Notes under the pieces: model-generated
The model's input: the letters and a program-made list of their open reading frames with translations, nothing else
Told to the model about the DNA's origin: nothing
The model's database searches: none
Made by a program: the position numbers and the translations under genes
Shown: positions 16,481-23,343 of the stretch, one piece after another
Position numbering within the stretch: position 1 is the stretch's first letter
Layout: every line of letters starts with the position of its first letter
Assembly (NCBI GenBank): GCA_007117835.1
Contig: SKFU01000091.1
Span: forward strand, 1 to 33,331
DNA: 33,331 nt
Direction of reading: 5' to 3'
Source: Candidatus Izemoplasma sp.
Lineage (GTDB): Bacteria; Bacillota_I; Bacilli_A; Izemoplasmatales; Izemoplasmataceae

Positions 16481-17281
16481 TTAACCCCCGTTCTCAGTTG
16501 AAATCAACTGAACTTGTTCATTAAAGAAAGTGCGGTATCCAAGAATAAGAAACAAGTACGTGCTCAATGCAACACCGCCAAGAATCGCTAACATCACACC
16601 GATTTGATACATAATCGCAATGTTTGGTGCAATCCCTGCGAGTATTTGCCCAGTCATCATTCCTGGTAAGAAAACAATACCCATACCAAGCATATTGTTT
16701 AATGTAGGCATAATTGCCGTATCAAATGATTCGTTAATAATGTCGTGCGAAGCTTGTTTTTCATTTGCCCCAAGTATTAAGGCTTGTTCAATGGTTTCTT
16801 TTTGATCTTTAAAACGTCTAATCATACTGTTAATACCCAATGTAATCCCTGTCATGCTATTGCCAATAACCATGCCCGTAATGGGAATAATATATTGTGG
16901 ATTATAATAAGGCTCAATGCGTATAACCATATATAAAAAATAACTGAGCGCAACAAGTCCACCCACAGGTAAACTAATGATGATAACCTTTTTAATCGGT
17001 CTTGATAATAAGCCTTTAAACTTATTGAATACAGTGAAAATCGCAAACACAATCATCAATAATACCGCTGATAATGAAATCAATGGGTGCGGTTCTTCAA
17101 AAATCGCCGTTAAAATAAATCCGACAAGTACCAGTTGCACTGTCATTCGAATGCTTGCAATAATTAATACTTTCTCTTTATTTAAACCACGTAAGCGAAT
17201 AATAATCAAAATGATTACGATAAATAAATACCCAAGAAGAACTTGGAAGAAGTTTAGTTCAATCACCGTGTTATTGATCAT
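16481..17281 (-). CDS. fetB: FetB-like (UPF0014) ABC transporter permease
   Basis: A membrane subunit of the FetAB-type exporter, which in E. coli lowers cellular iron under oxidative stress. It has 266 residues with about seven hydrophobic segments. Recognisable UPF0014 stretches are IVIILIIIRLRGLNKEK near the N-terminus, ITGMVIGNSMTGITLGINSM in the middle and FLPGMMTGQILAGIAP in the C-terminal half. It overlaps the end of fetA by 11 bases with AGAAGG before the ATG, so the two are translationally coupled. Iron as substrate is inferred from the family; some members are annotated for other metals. Confidence 0.85.
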   Translation of the reverse strand: MINNTVIELNFFQVLLGYLFIVIILIIIRLRGLNKEKVLIIASIRMTVQLVLVGFILTAIFEEPHPLISLSAVLLMIVFAIFTVFNKFKGLLSRPIKKVIIISLPVGGLVALSYFLYMVIRIEPYYNPQYIIPITGMVIGNSMTGITLGINSMIRRFKDQKETIEQALILGANEKQASHDIINESFDTAIMPTLNNMLGMGIVFLPGMMTGQILAGIAPNIAIMYQIGVMLAILGGVALSTYLFLILGYRTFFNEQVQLISTENGG

Positions 17282-17912
17282 CTAAACGACCTTCTTTCAC
17301 ATGACCATTAGTAAACTCAATAACTGTATCACAGTATTTTTTTGCGATACTTTGATTGTGTGTTACCATGATTAATGTTTTTTGATTGGCTTTAACAAAA
17401 TTAACGATCGTTTCAATTAAAAACAACTCAGATTTTTCATCCAAAGCACTTGATGGCTCGTCCATTAAATAAATAGCCGCATCCAAAACAAAAACACGTG
17501 CAAGCGCTAACCGTTGGGCTTCCCCACCACTTAAATTGTTGATAGACTCAGACAATGGTTTGTTTAAATTGACGGTATTTAACCATTGAATCAATACGTC
17601 ATCTGAACATGTCTTTTTATGGTACATCAACCCTTTTAAAAGGTTATCTTTGATTGTCCCAGTAAAAAGGTGTGGTTTTTGACTTAACATCACCACAGAC
17701 TGACGGTGTTCTACACTGTTTATTTCGGCCAATGATTTTCCGTTTAGCATAATTACACCAGCGGTTGGAGACACCAGTTTACATAGCAATTTCAGTAATG
17801 TTGTTTTACCACTACCACTATCGCCAATCAAACCGGTAATTAACCCTGGTTGTATCACAAGTGTTGGAATATCTAATACCGCTTTGTAACGAACATCTTT
17901 AAGTTCAAACAT
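17271..17912 (-). CDS. fetA: FetA-like ABC transporter ATP-binding protein
   Basis: The ATPase partner of the following UPF0014 permease. It has 213 residues, a single compact nucleotide-binding domain. Walker A GDSGSGKT is at 30-37, followed by the Q-loop region (VVMLSQKPHLF), ABC signature NNLSGGEAQRLALAR, Walker B AIYLMDEPSSALDE and the H-loop VTHN. It is the first gene of a five-gene run, behind an extended -10 promoter. AAAGGG lies about 9 bases before the ATG. Confidence 0.88.
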   Translation of the reverse strand: MFELKDVRYKAVLDIPTLVIQPGLITGLIGDSGSGKTTLLKLLCKLVSPTAGVIMLNGKSLAEINSVEHRQSVVMLSQKPHLFTGTIKDNLLKGLMYHKKTCSDDVLIQWLNTVNLNKPLSESINNLSGGEAQRLALARVFVLDAAIYLMDEPSSALDEKSELFLIETIVNFVKANQKTLIMVTHNQSIAKKYCDTVIEFTNGHVKEGRLDDQ

Positions 17913-17950
17913 TGGGCATTACCCTTTCAGAATAATTCTTGATTTTGCTT

Positions 17951-17959
17951 ATTATACCA
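17951..17959 (-). promoter_or_regulatory. Extended -10 promoter of the fetA-fetB-guaA-guaB-gltS run
   Basis: Minus-strand TGGTATAAT immediately downstream of the PAP2 terminator. It is the same TATGGTATAAT string found before pcm. Confidence 0.6.
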
Positions 17960-17960
17960 T

Positions 17961-17986
17961 AAAAAAGAGGTGTAAAAAACACCTCT
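17961..17986 (-). terminator. Terminator of the PAP2 gene
   Basis: AGAGGTGT and ACACCTCT arms with a 5-base loop and a minus-strand run of six T. The stem starts within the last codons of the gene. Confidence 0.85.
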
Positions 17987-18875
17987 AAAATTTAAGTTTG
18001 GTAAATAACATTGGATACAAACCAAAGCCCACAAATGCGACTAAGAAGTAGCGAATGAAATCCAATAAATTGTAAATAAACCCACCTTCTGTGGCATTAA
18101 ATACACCAAATATTTCTTTAACAATAATTAAGGTTCCTGCCATTAAAACCAAGCCTAAAACTAAGCGAATGATGCGTTTTGCCCACGGGATTATCAAAGA
18201 AAATGACACAAAACGTTTTTCTAACATAATGCCGAACACAAGTCCGACTAATATCCCATAGCCTTTAAAAAAGTCATTGCCTTGAATCAGGATAAAACCC
18301 GGTAAAAAAAGCAGTATCAAAATTAAATAATAACGATGTAATAAGCGATCATTATCTTTAAAGCGTTTAAAGAAATAATAATTTGCACAGGCAACCGAAA
18401 CACCGATGAATGCGCCAAAAATTACATCTTGAATGTAATGCACTCCCAAGTACATGCGACTAATCATCATTAACACCGTGATAATAATCGCAGCGATTAA
18501 AAACATGCGTTTTTTAAGATAAAAATAAATCGCAAAAAATAGACTACTCGAGCCTTGAACATGCCCGCTTGGAAAAGCACTTCCTGTGGCAGTGTACTCT
18601 CTTAGGTTGTCTACTTGATTGGGATACTCTTGAAATGGTCGTGGTAAATTAAATATCTCTTTCAACGTATTGTTAAGCGTGATAGACGTACCCAGTGTTA
18701 TCCCTAAGTACTCACCAAAACGCTTACTTACAACCCAATAAATCATCCCTAACACAACAATATAGAAGTACTCTTCTCCCAATAAACTAACAAAATTCAT
18801 CAACGCGTTAAACACGGCAACATCTTGAAAACTTTGAAGCCAAATTATAATGTCTAGCGGTATACTTAAAACCAT
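17985..18875 (-). CDS. PAP2-family membrane phosphatase
   Basis: A membrane-bound acid phosphatase of the phosphatidic-acid/undecaprenyl-diphosphate phosphatase fold. It has 296 residues. The three-part active site is complete: KEIFNLPRP (Kx6RP, near 70), FPSGH (near 100) and SRMYLGVHYIQD (SRx5Hx3D, near 140-152). These residues are expected on the outer face between hydrophobic segments. About seven to eight membrane segments follow in total, longer than minimal PAP2 enzymes. The ATG at 18875 has AAAGGGTG at 5 bases; an adjacent TTG at 18878 is less likely. A 26-codon ORF ends 4 bases upstream. The lipid substrate is unknown. Confidence 0.9.
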   Translation of the reverse strand: MVLSIPLDIIIWLQSFQDVAVFNALMNFVSLLGEEYFYIVVLGMIYWVVSKRFGEYLGITLGTSITLNNTLKEIFNLPRPFQEYPNQVDNLREYTATGSAFPSGHVQGSSSLFFAIYFYLKKRMFLIAAIIITVLMMISRMYLGVHYIQDVIFGAFIGVSVACANYYFFKRFKDNDRLLHRYYLILILLFLPGFILIQGNDFFKGYGILVGLVFGIMLEKRFVSFSLIIPWAKRIIRLVLGLVLMAGTLIIVKEIFGVFNATEGGFIYNLLDFIRYFLVAFVGFGLYPMLFTKLKF

Positions 18876-18879
18876 CAAA

Positions 18880-18960
18880 TCACCCTTTCAATGTTTGATT
18901 GAATCGTTTTGTTTCAACATTAACATAACCCTTTAATGCCCATGAAATAACGTATGCCAA
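18880..18960 (-). CDS. Candidate 26-residue small protein upstream of the PAP2 gene
   Basis: A TTG start with GGAGGG exactly 7 bases upstream (18968-18973) begins a 26-codon frame (MAYVISWALKGY...). Its TGA ends 4 bases before the PAP2 ATG, and the PAP2 ribosome site lies inside its last codons. The strong Shine-Dalgarno and coupling geometry argue for translation. It could be a leader peptide that opens the PAP2 start, or a small membrane-associated peptide. I do not recognise the sequence. The rest of the 18961-19015 gap shows only a possible weak promoter. Confidence 0.4.
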   Translation of the reverse strand: MAYVISWALKGYVNVETKRFNQTLKG

Positions 18961-19015
18961 ATCAAGACCCTCCGATTAAAATAATGCATTTATCTTTAAC
19001 TTCACAAAATCACCA

Positions 19016-19735
19016 TTACTGCAGTGTTTTTTCAATCATTTGCACAATTAAAAAGACAGTCATCATTAATTGTTGTTCAGCTGTGATTGTTGCGTTGCCA
19101 TCGTTACGTTGCGGCCCATAACTACCAAAATAAGCATGGTTTCCACCATCAATCACAACATACTCAGTATGTGAAGGGAGTAAACGCTGTGTACTTAAAA
19201 ACTGTGCTTGATTTAAAATTTTATCTTCGCTCGCAGTAATTGATAGTACCGGTTGGGTGATATGACTTAAATCAACACTTTCTGGCGGATACGCGGCAAG
19301 TAAAATAATGCCTGCGACTTTTTCAGGATCTGTTGACACAACATAAGTTGCACTCGCACCACCGAGTGAATGTCCTGCAATAAAGTATGGTGTTGAACCT
19401 GCTTCGTAAAAATCATTAAAAGCAAAACGGTTTATAATCGCTAAGTTTAATGGCATTTTAGGTAAAATCACATGGATGCCATGTTCAGATAACTGGTTAG
19501 CGAGTGCTAAGTAAGCGGCAGTATCAACTAACCCACCTTGATAAAAAACCAATGTCGCAATCACCGCATCTTTAGGCATCACTTCAATCGCATGCCGTGT
19601 GACAGTGACATGTTCTTCTAACAATAAATCAGCAATCTGGTCACTGGGTGCATAAGTAATGATGCGAAGACTAATGAGTACAATCAAAACAATAACAAAC
19701 AAAACCAACAAGATACCTTTAATCCATTTAATCAT
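19016..19735 (-). CDS. Membrane-anchored alpha/beta hydrolase
   Basis: An alpha/beta-fold hydrolase of 239 residues, resembling the abhydrolase_5 group. An N-terminal hydrophobic anchor (about 5-28, GILLVLFVIVLIVLISLRII) leaves the catalytic domain outside the membrane. The triad is readable: nucleophile Ser in GHSLGGAS, acid Asp in TASEDKIL and His in DGGNHAYFG. The fold start is seen in VFYQGGLVDTAAY, where the oxyanion-hole region has QGG. The substrate is unknown. It lies between the AAC(6')-like gene (49 bases upstream) and the PAP2 small ORF, all on one strand. AAAGGATG precedes the ATG. Confidence 0.85.
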   Translation of the reverse strand: MIKWIKGILLVLFVIVLIVLISLRIITYAPSDQIADLLLEEHVTVTRHAIEVMPKDAVIATLVFYQGGLVDTAAYLALANQLSEHGIHVILPKMPLNLAIINRFAFNDFYEAGSTPYFIAGHSLGGASATYVVSTDPEKVAGIILLAAYPPESVDLSHITQPVLSITASEDKILNQAQFLSTQRLLPSHTEYVVIDGGNHAYFGSYGPQRNDGNATITAEQQLMMTVFLIVQMIEKTLQ

Positions 19736-19784
19736 GATTACACATCCTTTACGTGTATCATCATTATATCAAAACACATCCCAA

Positions 19785-20333
19785 TTATGATGATTGAAAC
19801 GCGATTCTTTTTGCCATTATAATATCAGGACGATGAAACCCGTTAGCATCAGGTATCACACCGACAATGGTATACCCACATTTTTCGTAAAACGTATATG
19901 GATGATTTGCTTTATTTTTAATCGCTTTAATTTTCTCAAATGGCCGATCAAACAAATCGCTATCCGCTAATGATGTTTGATCAAACGCATCATCAGTACC
20001 CAAGTACATCACAATGCCACCCGCGTTTGACACTGCGTGTTCAAGCGCTTTTACAAGTGCCTTACCAATCCCTTTAAAGCGATGATTAACATCAACAGCT
20101 AACGGGTGCAGTTCCCAACCAGTCTTGCCATATTGTGGTTGTGCGCCAATCATACCTAAAAGCACACTCCCTTGTAAAGCCACTAAAAAAATACCCGTCT
20201 CAATGAGTTGTTCCATCGTCTGACGTGCGACTTTTTCAGGGTAACAATGCGGCCATGACTCTTCAAGCAAAGCCACCGTTTGTTCAAAAACAAGTGATGA
20301 CTTAGGTATCGAAACAATATCATAAGTACTCAA
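19785..20333 (-). CDS. GNAT acetyltransferase closely resembling aminoglycoside 6'-N-acetyltransferase AAC(6')-Ii
   Basis: An acetyl-CoA-dependent N-acetyltransferase of 182 residues, the same length as Enterococcus faecium AAC(6')-Ii. From memory of that protein, several blocks match closely: IGAQPQYGKTGWELHPLAV, the acetyl-CoA loop RFKGIGKALVKALE, GGIVMYLGTDD, HPYTFYEKCGYTIVGVIPDANG and PDIIMAK. In enterococci the enzyme is a chromosomal, intrinsic activity giving low-level aminoglycoside resistance, with other possible native substrates. The gene overlaps the tetR-type gene upstream by 4 bases, so the regulator and enzyme are translationally coupled. A resistance phenotype here is inference. 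Confidence 0.85.
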   Translation of the reverse strand: MSTYDIVSIPKSSLVFEQTVALLEESWPHCYPEKVARQTMEQLIETGIFLVALQGSVLLGMIGAQPQYGKTGWELHPLAVDVNHRFKGIGKALVKALEHAVSNAGGIVMYLGTDDAFDQTSLADSDLFDRPFEKIKAIKNKANHPYTFYEKCGYTIVGVIPDANGFHRPDIIMAKRIAFQSS

Positions 20334-20881
20334 AGACTAATCCCCCTTAACATTAACACCTTCAAAGATTCGGCTTCTTTTTTGCGTACTGAATCCGGGT
20401 GAAAAATCAATGTTTGTACGTAAGCTAAAACGGCATACAATGTTTCAACTGTGATCGTTTTATTAATCATTTCAAGGGCGTGATATTGATTCTCAATCAC
20501 TGGTTTAATCTGTGTTTCTATAAAATCATCAATCACTGGTTTAAAACAGTGATGTTTGTCATCCTTAAGTGTAGCCTCAACATTCGCGTGAAATCCACGC
20601 ATCATATTAAGCACTGTCATAAGCACATCGATAAGACTTTGAACAGTGGTTTTTTCCATTTGAATGGCGTACTTTAAAGAGTTTAAATGCCGTGTTAACA
20701 CGACGGCCAATACACCTTCTTTGTTGCCAAAATAGTTATAAATACTGACTGGTGAAACACCGGCGTACTTAGCAATATCTTGAATGTTGGTGTCTGAAAA
20801 ACCATGTTCTTGAAATAAATAAGTTGCTTGTTCAATGATTTTATCTTTTTTTGCTTCAGTTCGTTTTTGAAATCCATCCAT
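20330..20881 (-). CDS. TetR-family transcriptional regulator
   Basis: A one-component repressor of 183 residues. The N-terminal TetR helix-turn-helix is clear (KIIEQATYLFQEHGFSDTNIQDIAKYAGVSPVSIYNYFGNKEGV, roughly residues 14-57). The C-terminal ligand and dimer domain is unrecognised. The ATG at 20881 has GGAG 9 bases upstream; an in-frame TTG five codons earlier has no ribosome site. It follows a 2TM protein by 25 bases and overlaps the AAC(6')-like gene by 4 bases. It probably controls this small operon. No clear palindromic operator was found upstream of 21134. Confidence 0.88.
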   Translation of the reverse strand: MDGFQKRTEAKKDKIIEQATYLFQEHGFSDTNIQDIAKYAGVSPVSIYNYFGNKEGVLAVVLTRHLNSLKYAIQMEKTTVQSLIDVLMTVLNMMRGFHANVEATLKDDKHHCFKPVIDDFIETQIKPVIENQYHALEMINKTITVETLYAVLAYVQTLIFHPDSVRKKEAESLKVLMLRGISL

Positions 20882-20906
20882 TAAATCCATCTCCAATGTA
20901 CCAATC

Positions 20907-21134
20907 TTACTCTGCTTTGATTTGTTTAAATAGTTTACGGTAAATGAAATAGTGCATAATCACCCATACTGGTAGAAACACAATCACATGTACAATCGCT
21001 TCTAATCCACTGTATGTTGCACGTGAAAGTAACCAGTTAATAAGTACAAACACCGCTGTTGCAATAACACCGGAAACCCAAATCCTCAAATGCAGTGCTT
21101 TTAGTCTATCGTTTTTTGAACCTTTTTCTTGCAT
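20907..21134 (-). CDS. Small two-helix (2TM domain) membrane protein
   Basis: A 75-residue protein with a charged N-terminus (MQEKGSKNDRLKALHLR) and two hydrophobic helices (about 20-38 and 45-64) joined by a short loop, ending FIYRKLFKQIKAE. This layout matches the 2TM domain family of unknown function. The ATG at 21134 is chosen because AAAGGAAG lies just upstream; the longer open frame to 21194 has no such site. It appears to be first in an operon with TetR and the AAC(6')-like enzyme. A TGTTATTAT extended -10 candidate lies about 50 bases upstream. Confidence 0.75.
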   Translation of the reverse strand: MQEKGSKNDRLKALHLRIWVSGVIATAVFVLINWLLSRATYSGLEAIVHVIVFLPVWVIMHYFIYRKLFKQIKAE

Positions 21135-21232
21135 AACACACTTCCTTTCCAAAACACGTTTAATCGATGTTTTCAGACACCTTAATAATAACACATTCAG
21201 CCTTTATTTTTTGTCTAATTAAAACATAATCA

Positions 21233-21265
21233 ATAAAAAAAGGCTATCTAATTAAACAGCCTTTT
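21233..21265 (-). terminator. Terminator of the 35-residue small gene
   Basis: AAAAGGCT and AGCCTTTT arms, 12-base loop, and a run of T on the minus strand. It starts 10 bases after the stop of the small ORF. Confidence 0.8.
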
Positions 21266-21274
21266 AAATTGAAT

Positions 21275-21382
21275 TTATCGTTTTTTGCGAACATCGCCAA
21301 AACGATAGTCGATCATTTGATTAATATATGCTTCAAATGATTGCATCATTTTTTTTAATGGATACTTCTCTTGCGGTTTCAT
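21275..21382 (-). CDS. Small protein of 35 residues with its own promoter and terminator
   Basis: ATG with AAGGAG 8 bases upstream; the frame encodes MKPQEKYPLKKMMQSFEAY... and ends GDVRKKR. It is highly basic, with a likely amphipathic helix in the middle. A terminator follows within 10 bases and a consensus promoter lies upstream (21498-21526), so this is a complete transcription unit. I do not recognise the family. Similar short basic proteins sometimes bind nucleic acid, ribosome or membrane, but no function is claimed. Confidence 0.65.
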   Translation of the reverse strand: MKPQEKYPLKKMMQSFEAYINQMIDYRFGDVRKKR

Positions 21383-21403
21383 TCCATCATCTCCTTATGT
21401 CAA

Positions 21404-21493
21404 TTATGTCGGTAAACGAGATATCGGTATGTTTTTATTATTAAAACATGGTTCAAACAATTCGTTTACAATACGATGCGGATAATGCATCAT
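21404..21493 (-). CDS. Candidate 29-residue peptide at the predicted transcript start
   Basis: Open frame MMHYPHRIVNELFEPCF... ending SRLPT, stop at 21404, ahead of the 35-residue gene. No Shine-Dalgarno is present. Its ATG is 5-8 bases after the -10 of the promoter, so it would need leaderless translation. Codon use looks plausible but the case is weak. It may simply be the 5' leader of the downstream small gene. Confidence 0.25.
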   Translation of the reverse strand: MMHYPHRIVNELFEPCFNNKNIPISRLPT

Positions 21494-21497
21494 CAAT

Positions 21498-21526
21498 ATA
21501 TTAACATAAAAAGTGTGAAATGTCAA
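21498..21526 (-). promoter_or_regulatory. Promoter of the small-protein transcript
   Basis: Minus-strand TTGACA (21521-21526), 17-base spacer, TAATAT (21498-21503). It lies just downstream of mgtE. The predicted leader to the 35-residue gene is about 108 bases and contains the inverted repeat ATGTTTT/AAAACAT. Confidence 0.7.
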
Positions 21527-21542
21527 AGTTTGTGACTTGACT

Positions 21543-21557
21543 ATGAAAACTTTTCAT
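21543..21557. repeat. Palindrome ATGAAAACTTTTCAT between mgtE and the small-protein promoter
   Basis: A 7-base inverted repeat around a single C, 17 bases upstream of the -35. It has no T-run and so is not a standard terminator. It could be an operator or RNA-end structure. Confidence 0.35.
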
Positions 21558-21560
21558 TAT

Positions 21561-22931
21561 CTAAAACAAGAATATGCTTGCGAGTAAAAAGTAAATAAAC
21601 AAGCCTGAAATATCTTTTATCGTGGTAATAAATGGTGCAGCAGCTGCGGCTTGATCAACGCCCGTTTTCAAAAGGAGAAATGGCACCATAAATCCGAGGC
21701 CTGCGGCCATCGTAATGGTGAACATTATCGCCAATGAAATAACGATTGTCAATTGGATATCGCCTTGCCAAACATAGACAACCAATCCAGCAGCAAAACC
21801 TAAAATTGCACCCATGGTTACACCCACCAACAGTTCTTTTGCCCATTGCTTAATAAAGCGCTTGAAATCAATGTGGCCTAAAGCAAGTGCGCGCGTGAAT
21901 ATTGTGGATGATTGGGTCCCAACATTGCCCCCCATATCCATCACAACAGGAATAAAAAACGCCAGTGTGACAATCGTTGCAAGTTGTTCTTCAAAACGAC
22001 CAATCACACCGCCTGCGACCATTCCGCCTGCGAGCGTTATCAATAAAAACGGTATGCGTACTTTCCAAATGCTAAAAAGCGAGCCCGAGGTAAGAATACG
22101 GCTTCTATCGGTTTCTTTGTTGCTAAACTCTAGAAATCCTGACGTGGTTAATTCGCGTTCAATGTTTTCATCTTCTAAAACGTCCATTGCATCATCGACA
22201 GTTACAACACCCAAGAGTCGGTTTTCTTTATCAACAACAGGTACCGAAAGTAAATCTGAATCTTGCAATAGTTTTGCAACGACTTCATCATTGACATCAT
22301 AATCAACTTTGATTGGGTCTTCGATCATGATTTCTTCGATAAGCGCATCAGGATCTGCGGTAATCAAATCTCTTAACTCGATCATACCTTCTAACTGTCT
22401 GGTTGCATTCGTAACATATAAATGATAAATCGTCTCAACTTCATCGGCAACTAAGCGTATACGCGCAAACGCATCTTGCACACTCATACCGCGTTTGAAT
22501 GAGATGTATTTTGGGGTCATGATGTTCCCCGCAGAACCTGTACGGTAACCCAAAACTAATGTGGTTAGCTCTTTTTCTTTTTTCGATAAACTCGCCAATA
22601 ATCTTGTGGCAACCTTTGCAGGCAGTTCATCCATTAACGCAGCTCGATCATCAGGTTCAAGGTTTTTAAAAAATTCAAGTGCGCGTTCATCGGTAAAGTT
22701 TTGAATCAAATCTTGTTGTACGTCAGTTTCAATGTACTCAAATACTTCAAGCGCAGTATCTTTATCTAACAAACGAAAAACAACCACTTGTTTTTCAGGT
22801 TCTAATATTTCAATGATATCGGCTAAAAAATAAGGTTCTAACTCTTGTAATGATTGTTTCAAAATCTCAGTTTGGTTGGTGTTAATAAGTTGTCTAATTT
22901 CTTTTAAAACCATAATTTTTTCTTTTTGCAT
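21561..22931 (-). CDS. mgtE: Magnesium transporter MgtE
   Basis: A homodimeric Mg2+ channel of the inner membrane. From the ATG at 22931 it has 456 residues. Order: cytosolic MgtE N-domain (about 15-120, with the DLIQNFTDERALEFFKNLEPDDRAALMDELP type superhelix), tandem CBS domains (about 130-250) that sense Mg2+, a connecting helix, and five membrane helices (about 280-455). The conserved pore region MDMGGNVGTQSSTIFTRALALG is intact. GGAG lies 8 bases before the ATG; a GTG ten codons earlier lacks a ribosome site. The gene is controlled by an M-box riboswitch and preceded by a 28-codon leader ORF. Confidence 0.96.
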   Translation of the reverse strand: MQKEKIMVLKEIRQLINTNQTEILKQSLQELEPYFLADIIEILEPEKQVVVFRLLDKDTALEVFEYIETDVQQDLIQNFTDERALEFFKNLEPDDRAALMDELPAKVATRLLASLSKKEKELTTLVLGYRTGSAGNIMTPKYISFKRGMSVQDAFARIRLVADEVETIYHLYVTNATRQLEGMIELRDLITADPDALIEEIMIEDPIKVDYDVNDEVVAKLLQDSDLLSVPVVDKENRLLGVVTVDDAMDVLEDENIERELTTSGFLEFSNKETDRSRILTSGSLFSIWKVRIPFLLITLAGGMVAGGVIGRFEEQLATIVTLAFFIPVVMDMGGNVGTQSSTIFTRALALGHIDFKRFIKQWAKELLVGVTMGAILGFAAGLVVYVWQGDIQLTIVISLAIMFTITMAAGLGFMVPFLLLKTGVDQAAAAAPFITTIKDISGLFIYFLLASIFLF

Positions 22932-22970
22932 AGATTTCACTCCATTCTTCACTATTTTCACTGATAGAAG

Positions 22971-23057
22971 TTAACGTCTATGGCTTAAACAGCTCACCAA
23001 ACGGTGAGATGATTTAAGTAGCCATAAACTGATCTGGGACGGTAATGTTTCAGACAT
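22971..23057 (-). CDS. 28-codon leader ORF between the M-box terminator and mgtE
   Basis: An ATG preceded by GGAGG at 8 bases, a better ribosome site than that of mgtE, opens a frame MSETLPSQISLWLL... ending SHRR and TAA. The stop is 39 bases before the mgtE ATG. The frame covers a long hairpin (22979-23026), and its own Shine-Dalgarno can pair with a segment inside that hairpin. This suggests a regulatory leader peptide rather than a structural protein. I do not recognise the peptide. Confidence 0.5.
   Translation of the reverse strand: MSETLPSQISLWLLKSSHRLVSCLSHRR
22979..23026 (-). promoter_or_regulatory. Leader hairpin with alternative pairing upstream of mgtE
   Basis: The RNA (5' to 3', minus strand) has TATGG, CTTAAA and CTCACC paired with GGTGAG, TTTAAG and CCATA around a GTTT loop, with small bulges. 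The segment CATCTCACC (23003-23011) is also perfectly complementary (9 bases) to GGTGAGATG at 23059-23067, which contains part of the leader-ORF ribosome site. Two exclusive structures are therefore possible. Confidence 0.5.
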
Positions 23058-23070
23058 ACATCTCACCTCC

Positions 23071-23105
23071 ATAAAAATAAAAAGTCTACTCAAAGAAAGT
23101 AGACT
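23071..23105 (-). terminator. M-box expression-platform terminator
   Basis: AGTCTACT and AGTAGACT arms with a 7-base loop, then TTTTATTTTTAT on the minus strand, directly after the riboswitch core. Confidence 0.85.
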
Positions 23106-23117
23106 GCGTTAAAAACG

Positions 23118-23270
23118 TAACCTTACCTTCGTTGAGTTTTAGCACTATACAGCGTCTTTTTTTAGCTACGTTAAACAACACCTTAATCCGATGATGTTTG
23201 CTGACCCATTGGCATCTTTAGATGTTTCTGGGTAGTAGCGTATATCTATATAGGAGCCTCACCTAACATA
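23118..23270 (-). promoter_or_regulatory. M-box (ykoK leader) Mg2+ riboswitch
   Basis: The minus strand carries the conserved M-box core in order: GTTAGGTGAGGCTCCTATAT, ACGCTACTACCCAGAAACAT, AAAGATGCCAATGGGTCAGC, the variable arm ATCATCGGATTAAGGTG, then GTGCTAAAACTC and AACGAAGGTAAGG. These match the well-known family closely. When Mg2+ is high the aptamer folds and allows the terminator at 23071-23105, switching off mgtE. Confidence 0.95.
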
Positions 23271-23287
23271 AGTGTTGTCCGTTATGC

Positions 23288-23316
23288 ATTATAACTGATT
23301 TGTCGTCTTTTAACAA
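23288..23316 (-). promoter_or_regulatory. Promoter of the M-box-mgtE transcript
   Basis: Minus-strand TTGTTA (23311-23316), 17-base spacer, TATAAT (23288-23293). This gives a leader of about 350 bases before mgtE. Confidence 0.75.
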
Positions 23317-23343
23317 CCAAAATCAGTGAATTAATGAATTTTG

